A stretch of DNA of 64,000 bases from contig JAATFX010000093.1 in the NCBI GenBank assembly GCA_015654925.1, positions 1 through 64,000 of the forward strand, written 5' to 3'. Position 1 is the first letter of the stretch. Every line of letters starts with the position of its first letter. Positions 9,058-18,129 of the stretch are shown here, in pieces. The stretch is from Enterobacterales bacterium. Lineage in GTDB: Bacteria; Pseudomonadota; Gammaproteobacteria; Enterobacterales; Enterobacteriaceae. Both the position numbers and the translations under genes were made by a program. The notes under the pieces were generated by a model. The model saw only the letters and a list, made by a program, of their open reading frames with translations. It had not been told where the DNA came from and searched no databases.

Positions 9058-10170
9058 TTATTTACCGCTTTTTACTTTGGTCCAGGCACGGGTGATCACC
9101 CGGTCGATTTTCGGCGGCTGGACTTTAAGGGTAAACATTTTGGCGCGGACATCGGCCGGCGGATAAATACCGGGGTTGTTGCGCACCTCTTCGCTGACCA
9201 GCGGCGTGGCGGCCTTATTGCCGTTGGCGTAGAAGATCTGGTTACTCACCTGGGCGATGACCTGCGGGTCCATCAAATAATTGATAAACTGATAGGCCTC
9301 GTCGAGGTTTTTAGCATCGGCGGGAATGGCCAGCACGTCGAAAAACGCCAGGGCGCCCTCTTTCGGGATACTGTAGGCGATATTCACGCCGTTTTTGGCT
9401 TCCTTGGCGCGATTGGCCGCCTGCATGACGTCGCCGGCCCAGCCGATGGCCACGCAGATATCGCCGTTGGCCAAATCGTTAATATATTGCGAGGAGTGGA
9501 AGTAACGGATACTGGGGCGCAGTTTCAACAGCAGATCGGTGGCCGGCCCGGTATAATCGTCGGCATTGGCGCTGTTGGGATCTTTCCCCAGGTAATTGAG
9601 CACGGTGGCGAAGATTTCCGCCGGCGCGTCCAGGAAAGAAACGCCGCAGCTTTTCAGCTTGGCCAGATTTTCCGGTTTCAACACCAAATCCCAGCTATTG
9701 ACCGGGGCGTCGTTGCCCAATATCGCTTTGACTTTATCAACGTTATACGCAATCCCGGTGGTGGCCCACATATAAGGAATGGCGTATTTATTGTCGGGAT
9801 CGTGCTGGCTGATAAGTTTCAGCAGTTCCGGGTCGAGATTTTTATAATTGGGCAGCTTGCTTTTATCCAGCGGCTGGAATACCCCGGCGGCCAATTGGCG
9901 CTCAAGGAAACTGGCTGAGGGCACCACTACGTCAAAACCGGTACTGCCGGCCATCAGCTTGCCTTCCAATACCTCATTGGAATCAAACACATCGTAGACG
10001 ACTTTGATGCCGGTTTGTTTTTCAAAATCCGGTACCGTATTGGGTGCGATATAATCCGACCAGTTATAGACATGCAGCGTTTTTTGCTCCGCGCCGATGG
10101 CGGAGACGGACGCGGCCATTAGCAAGCCGGCAACCACACCCGACAGCCAGTTTTTACGTTGGGTGAACAT
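9058..10170 (-). CDS. potF: Putrescine-binding periplasmic protein PotF
   Basis: PotF delivers putrescine to PotGHI in the periplasm. The product is 370 residues, the same length as E. coli PotF. The start at 10170 is preceded by GGAGGAAG, and the signal peptide ends VSAIGAEQ. The mature protein begins TLHVYNWSDYIAPNTVPDFEKQTGI, with the spermidine/putrescine-binding signature continuing through YDVFDSNEVLEGKLMAG. The open frame reaches 10263 but upstream codons lack family similarity. It is the first gene of potFGHI. Confidence 0.96.
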   Translation of the reverse strand: MFTQRKNWLSGVVAGLLMAASVSAIGAEQKTLHVYNWSDYIAPNTVPDFEKQTGIKVVYDVFDSNEVLEGKLMAGSTGFDVVVPSASFLERQLAAGVFQPLDKSKLPNYKNLDPELLKLISQHDPDNKYAIPYMWATTGIAYNVDKVKAILGNDAPVNSWDLVLKPENLAKLKSCGVSFLDAPAEIFATVLNYLGKDPNSANADDYTGPATDLLLKLRPSIRYFHSSQYINDLANGDICVAIGWAGDVMQAANRAKEAKNGVNIAYSIPKEGALAFFDVLAIPADAKNLDEAYQFINYLMDPQVIAQVSNQIFYANGNKAATPLVSEEVRNNPGIYPPADVRAKMFTLKVQPPKIDRVITRAWTKVKSGK

Positions 10171-10459
10171 CCGTTGCTTCCTCCAAATCCCAGTCAATAA
10201 AAAATATTTATGCATATCGCTAACGATATGCAATGCATGAATAAAGCACAGCAACGCAAGCATAACCGCAGCGCAAGTGCTACGCCAGCGATCGGAAAAA
10301 AAAATGGCTTTAATCGATTATTTATTCACTAAATGTCTATCAAATCTGGTATTCAGTGCGTAAAAGACACAGGATCTCCGCTCGAACATGCAAAATGACA
10401 GCATAAAAGAGGGCATCGGGAGGGAATGGACGGACGCCGCCATACGCGGTGGCGCCGCA

Positions 10460-10936
10460 TTAATGGATCACGGGCAAGATATGTTTTGGTTCGGCGTGCG
10501 GCTCCTCGTCAATAAACAGCAAATCATTGGCGCGGGCTTCCAGAATCAGCATGGATAGCTGTTCTTCCGACTGCTGCATAAAATGCTTGAACTGGCCGAA
10601 GGTAACCCCTACCTCGATGCTCAGCGCCTGGCAGGCCACCAGCTTGGGTAAATTATCATCCTGGATATCTATAAACGCCTTCACGGTCAGCGAACTGGCA
10701 TTGATCTGGCTCAAGTCTCCCACCAATGCAATCAGTGCGGTGGGACGCACTTCCGCCAGGGCGGAAAATAGGATGACGTTGTCAACCAGATCGATTTTCG
10801 CATCAAAAATGCCGTCAAAATTTTGCATATGCGGCAGATGCAACGCCTGGCAGGAGTCACACTCAAAGAATGAAAGACTGAGTTTTTCCAACCAGCGTCT
10901 AAGGATGTCCAGATCCGGGACAACAAGTGAATCCAT
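10460..10936 (-). CDS. ybjN: YbjN family protein
   Basis: The product is 158 residues, as in E. coli. Conserved tracts are FFECDSCQALHLPHMQNFDGIFDAKIDLVDN, INASSLTVKAFIDIQDDNLPKLV and QSEEQLSMLILEA. The YbjN fold resembles type III secretion chaperones, and in E. coli it is described as a sensory-transduction regulator affecting motility and stress traits, with the mechanism unclear. The start at 10936 (MDSLVVP) follows a GAGG-type site and matches E. coli MTSLVVP. It lies between potF and rimK as in E. coli. Confidence 0.93.
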   Translation of the reverse strand: MDSLVVPDLDILRRWLEKLSLSFFECDSCQALHLPHMQNFDGIFDAKIDLVDNVILFSALAEVRPTALIALVGDLSQINASSLTVKAFIDIQDDNLPKLVACQALSIEVGVTFGQFKHFMQQSEEQLSMLILEARANDLLFIDEEPHAEPKHILPVIH

Positions 10937-11248
10937 AAAGGCCAACCTCTAATGTCAAATGTGAAACGGGGCATAGCTTACGGAATAATAACGAACGACG
11001 CCATGGACAAACGCTGTAAATTATCACCTATTGCCGGTCCTCGATAGGCCGCAGGTGCCACTGCCCCCGCGCCGCGGGACTAAAGGCAATAACATCATGT
11101 TGATTTGTAATGGATAGCCGGCCAGCCTCCGTGGGAAGGTCTTACCAATGCTCTACCCATCGGATAAAGTCTGAAAATGTAATCCTTTTGAGCATCCTCG
11201 CGGTTAAAAAACGATTTATCCGGTTAATCGCCGGTTGGCGCGCCGCGC
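10937..11248. other. Gap between rimK and ybjN
   Basis: These 312 bp contain no credible gene. They should hold the ybjN promoter and the rimK 3' end. I saw no intrinsic terminator. Confidence 0.4.
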
Positions 11249-12136
11249 TTAGGAAATTTTATGTAATGTGTTTTGCTCAATATAGGTAATCATCAAACCG
11301 GCTATATCAATCCCCGTGGCGGTTTCGATCCCTTCCAGTCCCGGCGATGCGTTAACCTCCATGACCAGCGGGCCACGCTGCGCGCGTAAAATATCCACAC
11401 CGGCGACGTGCAGTCCGAGGGTAGCCGTCGCTTTGATGGCCACCGCCCGCTCCTGGGCGGTGATGGTGATTTTGCGCGCCGAGCCGCCCCGATGCAGATT
11501 TGAGCGAAAATCGCCGGGCTGGGCCTGGCGTTCAATCGCTGCCACCACGCGATTGCCAATCACCAGGCAGCGAATATCGCAGCCTTTGGCCTCGTGGATA
11601 TATTCCTGCACCAGGAATTGAGCTTTTAATCCGCGAAACGCGTCGATCACGCTTTTGGCGGCCTGGGCGGTTTCCGCCAGCACAACGCCGATGCCCTGGG
11701 TGCCTTCCACCAGTTTTACCACCAGCGGCGCCCCGCCCACCATGGTAATCAAGTCATTGGTGTCATCAGGCGAATCGGCGAATCCCGTTACCGGCAAATC
11801 AATCCCTTCCTTGGCCAATAGCTGCAGCGAATGCAGTTTATCCCTGGCGCGGGTGATGGCGACGGAATCGTTCAGCGGGTAACTGCCCAGCATTTCAAAC
11901 TGGCGCAGCACCGTGGTGCCATAAAACGTAATGGCGGTACCGATGCGTGGAATAACCGCATCATAGTGGGCCAGCCGCTTACCCCGATAATGAATCGAGG
12001 GCGAGTCACAGTTGATATTCATGTAACAAGACAGCGGATCGATGATATCCACACTGTGGCGGCGGGTTTCAGCGGCGTCCCGTAGTCGCTTGCATGAAAA
12101 AAGTGAACCGTCCCGGGATAGAATAGCTATTTTCAC
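11249..12136 (-). CDS. rimK: Ribosomal protein S6 glutamate ligase RimK
   Basis: RimK is an ATP-grasp ligase that adds glutamates to the C-terminus of ribosomal protein S6. The product is 295 residues, slightly shorter than E. coli's 300 at the C-terminus. It starts with GTG at 12136 ([18 protein letters not shown]) after AGGATAAGG. ATP-grasp elements are [36 protein letters not shown] and [14 protein letters not shown] (metal-binding Asn and Glu). In E. coli rimK follows nfsA. Here nfsA and ybjC are missing and grxA is the divergent neighbour. Confidence 0.95.
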   Translation of the reverse strand: MKIAILSRDGSLFSCKRLRDAAETRRHSVDIIDPLSCYMNINCDSPSIHYRGKRLAHYDAVIPRIGTAITFYGTTVLRQFEMLGSYPLNDSVAITRARDKLHSLQLLAKEGIDLPVTGFADSPDDTNDLITMVGGAPLVVKLVEGTQGIGVVLAETAQAAKSVIDAFRGLKAQFLVQEYIHEAKGCDIRCLVIGNRVVAAIERQAQPGDFRSNLHRGGSARKITITAQERAVAIKATATLGLHVAGVDILRAQRGPLVMEVNASPGLEGIETATGIDIAGLMITYIEQNTLHKIS

Positions 12137-12384
12137 GCCTTATCCTGATTGGTCATTATGATCGCAGCCATGATAATCCGGCCGCCGCCTGGAATCGAGC
12201 AAAGTTTAGGGTGTTGCAAGAGCGTATTGCCCTGCGGCGGGTCAATATAGGCCAGAGGCATTGGACTGAAAGGTAATTTCTGCTTTTTTTTGACGCAAGT
12301 CACAGGCATAGTAAAAGACAACAAGAAGCGTAACAGAGTCCATTGATTCGTTTCGATTGTCATTTCATAGGTTAAGGAGTGTAT

Positions 12385-12651
12385 ATGTTTGCTGTCATTT
12401 TCGGACGTCCAGGCTGTCCTTATTGTGTACGCGCTAAAGAGCTGGCTGAAAAACTGACCGCGGAACGGGACGACTTTTCTTACCGTTATGTGGATATCCA
12501 TGCGGAAGGCATATCCAAGGCTGATTTGTCGAAAACCGTCGGCAAACCGGTCGAAACCGTGCCGCAGATTTTTGTCGATCAGGTGCATATCGGCGGCTGT
12601 ACGGATTTTGAGGCTTATGCCCAGGAAAATCTGAGCTTGTACCAGCAATAA
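12385..12651 (+). CDS. grxA: Glutaredoxin 1
   Basis: The 88-residue glutathione-dependent disulfide oxidoreductase has the dithiol active site CPYC at residues 11-14 and the glutathione-binding block KPVETVPQIFVDQVHIGGCTDF. It reduces ribonucleotide reductase and protein disulfides in the cytoplasm. The ATG at 12385 follows AAGGAG with a 5-nt gap; a GTG six bases upstream is inside the ribosome site. In E. coli grxA is OxyR-activated. The 250-bp divergent region with rimK would carry the promoter, but I could not identify an OxyR site by eye. Confidence 0.96.
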   Translation: MFAVIFGRPGCPYCVRAKELAEKLTAERDDFSYRYVDIHAEGISKADLSKTVGKPVETVPQIFVDQVHIGGCTDFEAYAQENLSLYQQ

Positions 12652-12663
12652 TTCCTGCGTCGC

Positions 12664-12683
12664 GGGTCAGCCACGGCTGGCCC
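12664..12683. terminator. Hairpin between convergent grxA and ybjM
   Basis: An 8-bp stem (GGGTCAGC / GCTGGCCC, one G-T pair) with loop CACG sits 12 bp after the grxA stop. Neither strand has a T-tract behind it, so intrinsic termination is doubtful. Confidence 0.4.
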
Positions 12684-12733
12684 GGTTATCTCCCATCCGG
12701 TTCCAAGCCTCCCCTCCCCTTTTCGCCGAGGTT

Positions 12734-13102
12734 TCAGTGCGCCGGCCGCTTGAACATGACGCCGATAAAATACCAGCCCAGGGCACCGCATGCGCACCAA
12801 AACACCGCGCTTAATAAATAGGTCATTTGATACCATACGCTGGCGGGCTCGCTGCGGGCCACGGAAAACAGCACCAGGCATAACGGCGAGGCAAGCAGAG
12901 CGCCCAGCACCGGAAAGACTATTTTATTGGCTTGGGACAACAAACCGCCGACGACCCCGGGCACAAGAAATAACAGCAGTCCCAGCGAAGCGCCATGATT
13001 TTGAGCGTTCATTACCGCAAAGCCGCTTTCCTGACTGGCAAACACTACCGCAAATAGTACAGCGCTACTTATGATTCCCGCTCCGCGTCGGTAAACCGTC
13101 AT
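12734..13102 (-). CDS. ybjM: Inner-membrane protein YbjM
   Basis: The product is 122 residues with four hydrophobic segments. The C-terminal part LLSAVFWCACGALGWYFIGVMFK closely matches E. coli YbjM (LLSAVFWCALGAL). The ATG at 13102 follows GGGAGG with five bases between. The function is unknown. It converges on grxA as in E. coli. Confidence 0.85.
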   Translation of the reverse strand: MTVYRRGAGIISSAVLFAVVFASQESGFAVMNAQNHGASLGLLLFLVPGVVGGLLSQANKIVFPVLGALLASPLCLVLFSVARSEPASVWYQMTYLLSAVFWCACGALGWYFIGVMFKRPAH

Positions 13103-13880
13103 TATCGCCTCCCATAATTGCACCGTGATAAAACGTCATAGGAAAAAACCTATAATTACCCTATATTTAGGCCACTAATAGGCAATCATAAGATATCATC
13201 GGCATTAACAAAAAAAGCTCAGCCGGAAATACGCTATTTTTATCGACTCTATTTTCGGCAACGCTCGTACGAGCCAAAATAAAATGAAGCTGATATCCCT
13301 GGCGTTGTTACATACCGCCAAGGTTGAATAAAATCACTATTGAATGCTGATAAATATACCCGACAAACTCATAATTATCAAATAGTTGCTAGTAGCAATA
13401 AAGTTATCATCCGTGAATATTAACGTGGCTGACTTGTTAAACATGGATGAAATTTTGTTATTAATTATGGGTTAATAATCACGGCGCCGAAAATGGATAA
13501 TAATGTTAAAACCGACTCAACATGGTCATTCAACAGGGTTTTTAGCGTCTTTTTTTTTATTTTTCCCCCTAATGGCGTTGGCGGCGAAAAAAATTTTCAC
13601 CCGGAAAAAACAGGCCATTTAAATGGCAAATCAGCAGAGAGGCCATTTAAAAATCAGTTTTTTCTCATTATGACGGACATTGGCCGCCGTTGATTACATA
13701 AGATAGAGTCATTGATTAAGCCGCTCTAACCAGGTGCTACGCGCACCGCCCCATCGCCGCCCTGGGGCGAGCCGGACCCGGCGCCCCGCCCGCATGGGGA
13801 TAACGGGTGTAAAACGTCCCCTGGGCGCGAATCCGCACGGCGCTATGGCGATCGATGTATAAAAATTTTTAGCGCAATCC
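13103..13880. other. AT-rich intergenic region with a palindrome and its repeat
   Basis: There is no credible gene in these 778 bp. E. coli ybjL lies hereabouts and is absent. A perfect 14-bp palindrome GCCATTTAAATGGC spans 13614-13627. Part of it (GGCCATTTAAA) recurs in direct orientation at 13641-13651, 28 bp on, which could be a pair of operator half-sites. A GC-rich patch at 13740-13830 carries short hairpins. A 66-codon frame at 13493 has no ribosome site and unlikely composition. Confidence 0.5.
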
Positions 13881-13908
13881 AGAACTTTCCCTAATCCTTA
13901 GAGTCTGA
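13881..13908 (+). promoter_or_regulatory. Sigma-E promoter of rybB
   Basis: The -35 element AGAACTT (13881-13887) and the -10 element TCTGA (13904-13908) are separated by 16 bp. This matches the sigma-E pattern GGAACTT-N15/16-TCNAA. The first base of the RNA (13915) lies 7 bp downstream of the -10 element. E. coli rybB is a strictly sigma-E-dependent gene, so the identity of the RNA supports this reading. Confidence 0.85.
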
Positions 13909-13914
13909 TTTAAT

Positions 13915-13993
13915 GCCACTGCTTTTCTTTGATGTCCCCAAATTGAGGAGCCCGATCGTCCCGCCTATTAGGTTCAAGACTTTCGGGTTTTTT
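13915..13993 (+). ncRNA. rybB: Small regulatory RNA RybB
   Basis: This 79-nt gene begins GCCACTGCTTTTCTTTGATG, which I recall as identical to the E. coli RybB 5' end, including the seed that pairs with porin mRNAs. The inner part diverges but keeps GTCCCCA, GAGGAGCCC, CCGCC and GGTTCAAG. It ends in a Rho-independent terminator: CCCGATCGTC pairs with GACTTTCGGG with two internal mismatches, then six T. RybB acts with Hfq to repress outer-membrane protein mRNAs when sigma-E is induced. A 95-codon frame overlaps it from 13913, but the RNA explains the sequence better. In E. coli rybB lies in the same neighbourhood, near ybjL/ybjM. Confidence 0.94.
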
Positions 13994-14678
13994 ATTGTCC
14001 GTTCCCCATCGCCGCCCCATACCAGCATCATCCCTTTTTGGCCTGCCCGAACCCGCGTGCCCGGATTATACCCGGCCGTAGCGCGTGTAGGCTATTACCC
14101 AGGCAAACCGCGTCGCGTTGTGAAACCGGCCCCGTCCATCAGCGGATTCGGCACGCAGCCTGACGACGTAAAACCGCTGCGCTGGCCAAATATTGATTAG
14201 ATAAATTAAATGGGTAATATAATATATTTAATTTTATTATGGATCTATTGGTTACTATATTTAGACATCATGATTTTAATAACTTCTAAACGATTATTGT
14301 TTTTATAGCCTGCGAGTTACGATATTACCCATGGCTAAACACGGATAAGATAATAACCCTAATATATCCATAATATTATGCCTTAAATTAACATTAACGC
14401 TAATGAACTATTTTTAATCATTAGCGTGAAATAGCCGTAGGTTTGCCGAATGAAAAGAATATCCTCTGCGCTTGAATCAGAGACCCAGATCAAAAAATGC
14501 CAAATTGGCACATGAATCTTTTAGGCAAAGTCTATATTATGGCCGCCAGTTATCGGCGATATATGATCTACTGCTAATTCATAACGTTTATTTTTTCTGT
14601 TAATGAATAAACGCAATGGGAATTTAAGCGAACATAGCCGTTTTTGTATGCATTCCGTTTAATTTTTTTGGAGATATG
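13994..14678. other. AT-rich region upstream of the serine transporter
   Basis: No gene is supported in these 685 bp. The second half (14200-14660) is strongly AT-rich and probably contains the regulatory region of the downstream transporter. TATATTAT-like -10 candidates lie around 14530-14538. No operator was recognised. Confidence 0.4.
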
Positions 14679-15971
14679 ATGGATACGACGCAAGCAACCC
14701 CGATTACCCTGGATGAGCGGGCAATCCTGCAACCCTGGCGTCAATCGGACTCGGTATGGATGCTGGGACTGTATGGCACCGCCATTGGCGCGGGCGTGCT
14801 TTTTTTGCCCATCAACGCAGGTATGGGCGGGCTGCTGCCCTTGCTTATCATGGCCGTTATTGCGTTTCCCATGACGTTTTACGCCCACCGGGCTTTGTGT
14901 CGCCTGGTTTTATCCGGTAATCCTGACTGTAAAAATATTACCGATGTGGTGGAGCAGCATTTCGGCCCCCGCGCCGGCAGTATAATAACCTTACTTTATT
15001 TCCTCGCCATTTATCCCATATTACTGGTATATGGCGTAGCGCTCACCAATACCGTCGACAGCTTTATTACCTACCAACTTCATCAAACCGCCCCGCCGCG
15101 CGCGGTATTGGCGCTGATTCTGATTCTCGGCCTGCTGGGCATTATACGGCTGGGGAAAGATCTGATCGTCAGGGTCATGAGCATTCTGGTATTTCCTTTC
15201 GCAGCGACCCTGATCTTCCTGGCGTTATTTTTAATTCCGTACTGGAGCACCGACATTTTCCAGCAGCCCGTGCCGCGCGAAGTCACGGGAAATAGCGGCT
15301 GGCTAAATACCCTGTGGCTGGTCATACCGGTGCTGGTATTTTCATTTAACCATTCACCGATTATCTCCGCATTCGCCATGTCAAAACGTGAGGAATACGG
15401 CCATAACGCGGAAAAAAAATGTTCGCGCATTCTGCTTTTCAGCAATATATTGATGGTGCTGACGGTCATGTTTTTCGTCTTCAGCTGCGTCCTGAGCCTA
15501 TCGCCTGCGAACCTGGCTGACGCCAAGGCGCAGAACATCACCATCCTGTCATTTCTGGCCAACCACTTCAGCAGTCCCCTGATCGGCTTCATCGCGCCGC
15601 CGATCGCTTTTGTGGCCATTACTAAATCTTTCCTTGGCCATTACCTGGGCGCCAGAGAAGGGTTTGCCGGCCTGCTGGCCCAATCGCTGCGCAAGCGCGG
15701 TAGAACCATTAACGCGACGGCATTGAACCGGCTGACGGGCATATTTATGCTGGTCTCCACCTGGCTGGTGGCAACGCTTAATCCCAGCATACTGGGCATT
15801 ATAGAAATCCTGGGCGGCCCCATTGTCGCCATACTGCTGTTCCTGCTGCCCATCTACGCCATTAATAACGTACCGGCCATGGCGCGCTACCGCGGCGCGG
15901 CCAGCAACGTTTTTGTGTGGGTTATCGGATGGATGGCGCTGGCGGCCATTATTTACAAAATGCTGGGATAA
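14679..15971 (+). CDS. sdaC: SdaC-family serine/H+ symporter
   Basis: This 430-residue inner-membrane transporter belongs to the hydroxy/aromatic amino-acid permease family, with about 11 hydrophobic segments. WMLGLYGTAIGAGVLFLPINAGMGG, FSFNHSPIISAFAMSKREEYG, FFVFSCVLSLSPANLADAKAQNI and FLGHYLGAREGF agree closely with E. coli SdaC. Two ATGs lie in tandem: the second (14679, MDTTQ) is 5 nt after GGAG and matches E. coli METTQ. No serine deaminase gene (sdaB) is adjacent, unlike E. coli sdaCB, so this may be a paralogue. The symbol is by similarity only. Confidence 0.82.
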   Translation: MDTTQATPITLDERAILQPWRQSDSVWMLGLYGTAIGAGVLFLPINAGMGGLLPLLIMAVIAFPMTFYAHRALCRLVLSGNPDCKNITDVVEQHFGPRAGSIITLLYFLAIYPILLVYGVALTNTVDSFITYQLHQTAPPRAVLALILILGLLGIIRLGKDLIVRVMSILVFPFAATLIFLALFLIPYWSTDIFQQPVPREVTGNSGWLNTLWLVIPVLVFSFNHSPIISAFAMSKREEYGHNAEKKCSRILLFSNILMVLTVMFFVFSCVLSLSPANLADAKAQNITILSFLANHFSSPLIGFIAPPIAFVAITKSFLGHYLGAREGFAGLLAQSLRKRGRTINATALNRLTGIFMLVSTWLVATLNPSILGIIEILGGPIVAILLFLLPIYAINNVPAMARYRGAASNVFVWVIGWMALAAIIYKMLG

Positions 15972-16006
15972 AAAACCCAATGCCTCCCGACGGAAGGCAT
16001 TGGGTT
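15971..16006 (-). terminator. Intrinsic terminator of dacC
   Basis: A perfect 12-bp stem (AACCCAATGCCT / AGGCATTGGGTT) with a 9-nt loop lies between convergent sdaC and dacC. The stem reads into TTTTTATCC on the minus strand, so it fits a Rho-independent terminator for dacC. On the plus strand it lacks a T-run but may still serve the transporter gene. Confidence 0.8.
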
Positions 16007-16048
16007 AGGGCGGGAAAGCGGGCGCAAGGATGAATGACGGCAGGCAGG

Positions 16049-17242
16049 TTATTTGCCAAACCAGCCGTGAATGGTTTGCAGTATCCAATCCCAGATGTTG
16101 CGGAAGAATCCGCCTCGCTGCACCTCGTCCAGCACCACCAGCGGCCGCTGTTCAATCACCTTGCCGTCCATCAGGAAATCAATCGTCCCGACTACCTGAT
16201 GGCGGGCCAGCGGCGCTTCAAGATGCGGCGACGCGAGCGTGAAAGACGCTTTCAGATTTTTCATCTGGCCCCGGGGCAATGTAATGGAAGCGTCCTGGGC
16301 CACGCCAAGATCCACCTCGCTGCGATCGCCGAACCAGACCCGCTGACGGGTAAAGGGCTTAGCGGCGGTGATGGGCGTCACCGTTTCAAAAAAACGAAAT
16401 CCCCAGGTCAGGATTTTTTCGCTTTCCCGAAAGCGCACGCCGTCGGTCGGGGCGCCGAGCACCACCGAAATCAGCCGCATGCCGTTGTCCGTGGCCGACG
16501 CCACCAGATTATGGCCGGCACCGTCGGTATAACCCGTCTTGATGCCGTCAACGTTCAAATTGCCGTTCCACAACAGGCGGTTGCGGTTGAGCTGTTTGAT
16601 TTTGTTGTAAGTAAATTCTTTTTGCTTATGCAGCGCATATTCATCCGGCACATCGCGGATCAGCGCCTGGCTAAGGATCGCCATATCGCGCGCGGTGCTG
16701 TACTGTCCTTCGGCGTCCAGGCCGTGGACCGTAAGGAAATGGGTATTTTTCAGCCCCATACCCTCCGCATATTTGTTCATCAGGCTGACAAACGCATCCT
16801 GGCTGCCCGCCACATAGTCCGCCAGGGCGATACTGGCATCATTACCGGACTGGATCACCACGCCATTATTCAGATCGGCAACCGTCACCTGCTCGCCAGG
16901 TTTCAGAAACATCAACGACGAACCGCGCAGCACGGGGTTACCGGTGGCCCAGGCATCCTTGCCGATAGTGACTTTATCCTGCTCGGTGAACTTTTTGGCC
17001 TTGAGCGCCTGGCCAATCACGTAGCTGGACATGATTTTAGTCAGGCTGGCAGGGTCGAGACGCAGATCGGCATTGGATTCCGCCAGCACTTTGCCGCTCT
17101 GGTAGTCCATGAGAATAAACGCCTTGGCGTTCACTTCCGGAGCGCCGGGCGCCGTTTCCGCCCGGGCAAGGGGGATGCTAAGGACTAACAGGGCGCCAAA
17201 ACTCAGCGCAGTAATTTTTTGTGGTAAAGCGAAATTCTTCAT
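16049..17242 (-). CDS. dacC: D-alanyl-D-alanine carboxypeptidase DacC (PBP6)
   Basis: PBP6 trims the terminal D-Ala from peptidoglycan pentapeptides at the periplasmic face. The product is 397 residues. It has a signal peptide ending LARAET, active-site SLTK (Ser66, Lys69), SGN (132-134) and KTG (235-237), then the PBP5-type C-terminal domain. An amphipathic C-terminal anchor ([19 protein letters not shown]) holds it to the inner membrane. The ATG at 17242 (MKNFALPQ) is preferred over the upstream frame extension. In E. coli gstB directly follows dacC; here a MetNIQ-type operon is inserted between them. Confidence 0.94.
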   Translation of the reverse strand: MKNFALPQKITALSFGALLVLSIPLARAETAPGAPEVNAKAFILMDYQSGKVLAESNADLRLDPASLTKIMSSYVIGQALKAKKFTEQDKVTIGKDAWATGNPVLRGSSLMFLKPGEQVTVADLNNGVVIQSGNDASIALADYVAGSQDAFVSLMNKYAEGMGLKNTHFLTVHGLDAEGQYSTARDMAILSQALIRDVPDEYALHKQKEFTYNKIKQLNRNRLLWNGNLNVDGIKTGYTDGAGHNLVASATDNGMRLISVVLGAPTDGVRFRESEKILTWGFRFFETVTPITAAKPFTRQRVWFGDRSEVDLGVAQDASITLPRGQMKNLKASFTLASPHLEAPLARHQVVGTIDFLMDGKVIEQRPLVVLDEVQRGGFFRNIWDWILQTIHGWFGK

Positions 17243-17431
17243 GACGTGGCCAGAGTATCCATTCAAAAATGGTTACCGCGTTACTCACGGTAGAGGATTG
17301 AGCATAGCATCCTGAAAAATGCGTTCAAGATGTCTGAATCATGTTCCAACAAGCTGAGTTTATTCGAAACAAAGTCACTTTGCCGCATTGAAGGCAAATT
17401 TTCAGCTTTTTTTATACTTTTATTTTCATGA

Positions 17432-17465
17432 CGCCGGCCGACGCCCCGCCAGGAGCCGGCCGGCG
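17432..17465 (-). terminator. Hairpin after the MetI-type gene, no T-tract
   Basis: A perfect 8-bp GC stem (CGCCGGCC / GGCCGGCG) lies just beyond the last gene of the metQ-metN-metI-type operon. The same stem sequence occurs between metQ and metN (19181-19201). No U-tract follows, so its role as a terminator is uncertain. Confidence 0.45.
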
Positions 17466-17469
17466 GGTC

Positions 17470-18129
17470 TTAGCGTTTACTGCGCCGGTCCGCCCGCTGC
17501 GCCAGCCAATCGCCCAGGACCTGCACGATTTGCACTAAAATCACCAATGCCACCACGGTAATAATCATCACTTTGGTTTCATAACGGTAGTAACCAAAGC
17601 GAATGGCCAAATCGCCCACCCCGCCGCCGCCGACAATGCCCGCCATGGCGGAATACCCGATCAGGCTGACCAGGGTAATCGTCAATCCCCGCAGTAATCC
17701 CGACGCCGCTTCCGGCAATAATACCGTCGTGATAATGCGCAGCGGACTGGCGCCAAACGCCTCGGCCGCTTCAATAATGCCGGGATCGACTTCGCGCAGC
17801 GCGCCGTCTACCAGGCGGGCATAAAAGGCAATGGCCGCCACCGACAGCGGTACCGATGCGGCGATAGGGCCGATGGTATTGCCCAGTAACAGCTGGGTCA
17901 GCGGCAGCAATAGTACCAGCAGGATCACAAATGGAATGGATCGGATAATATTCACCAGCACCGTGCCGATAAGATAAAGGACGCGGTTTTGCCAGAACAG
18001 ATGGCGGTCGGTGACAAAGATCAAAAACCCCAGGGGCAACCCGCCGATAATGGAAAATAGCGTGGCGATGCCCACCATTTGGAACGTTTCGCCGAATGCG
18101 GCCAGCAAATCGAGCCATAAATCAGCCAT
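17470..18129 (-). CDS. MetI-type ABC permease
   Basis: This 219-residue inner-membrane permease is of the methionine importer family (MetI size is about 217). It has five hydrophobic segments, NIIRSIPFVILLVLLLPLT, and the ATPase-docking loop IEAAEAFGASPLRIITTVLLPEAASG. The segment LVSLIGYSAMAGIVGGGGVGDLAIRFGYYRY is highly typical of MetI. It overlaps the upstream ATPase gene by 8 bp. It is probably a paralogue of the housekeeping metI, because the whole set sits at a non-standard locus between dacC and gstB. The substrate is inferred to be methionine or a related compound. Confidence 0.88.
   Translation of the reverse strand: MADLWLDLLAAFGETFQMVGIATLFSIIGGLPLGFLIFVTDRHLFWQNRVLYLIGTVLVNIIRSIPFVILLVLLLPLTQLLLGNTIGPIAASVPLSVAAIAFYARLVDGALREVDPGIIEAAEAFGASPLRIITTVLLPEAASGLLRGLTITLVSLIGYSAMAGIVGGGGVGDLAIRFGYYRYETKVMIITVVALVILVQIVQVLGDWLAQRADRRSKR

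Noticed and set aside
13493-13693. 66-codon plus-strand frame
   Set aside because: No ribosome site, homopolymer-driven composition (FFFIFPP) and location inside a palindrome-containing AT-rich gap.
13913-14200. 95-codon plus-strand frame as a protein gene
   Set aside because: It overlaps the RybB gene, starts one base before the conserved RNA motif and lacks a ribosome site; the RNA explains the conservation.
14500-14540. Sigma-54 promoter (TGGCAC...) upstream of the serine transporter
   Set aside because: The -24-like TGGCAC is present, but the expected TTGC at -12 is replaced by TCTT, so it does not fit.
16034-17188. 384-codon plus-strand open frame
   Set aside because: It is antisense to dacC with all PBP motifs intact on the other strand.
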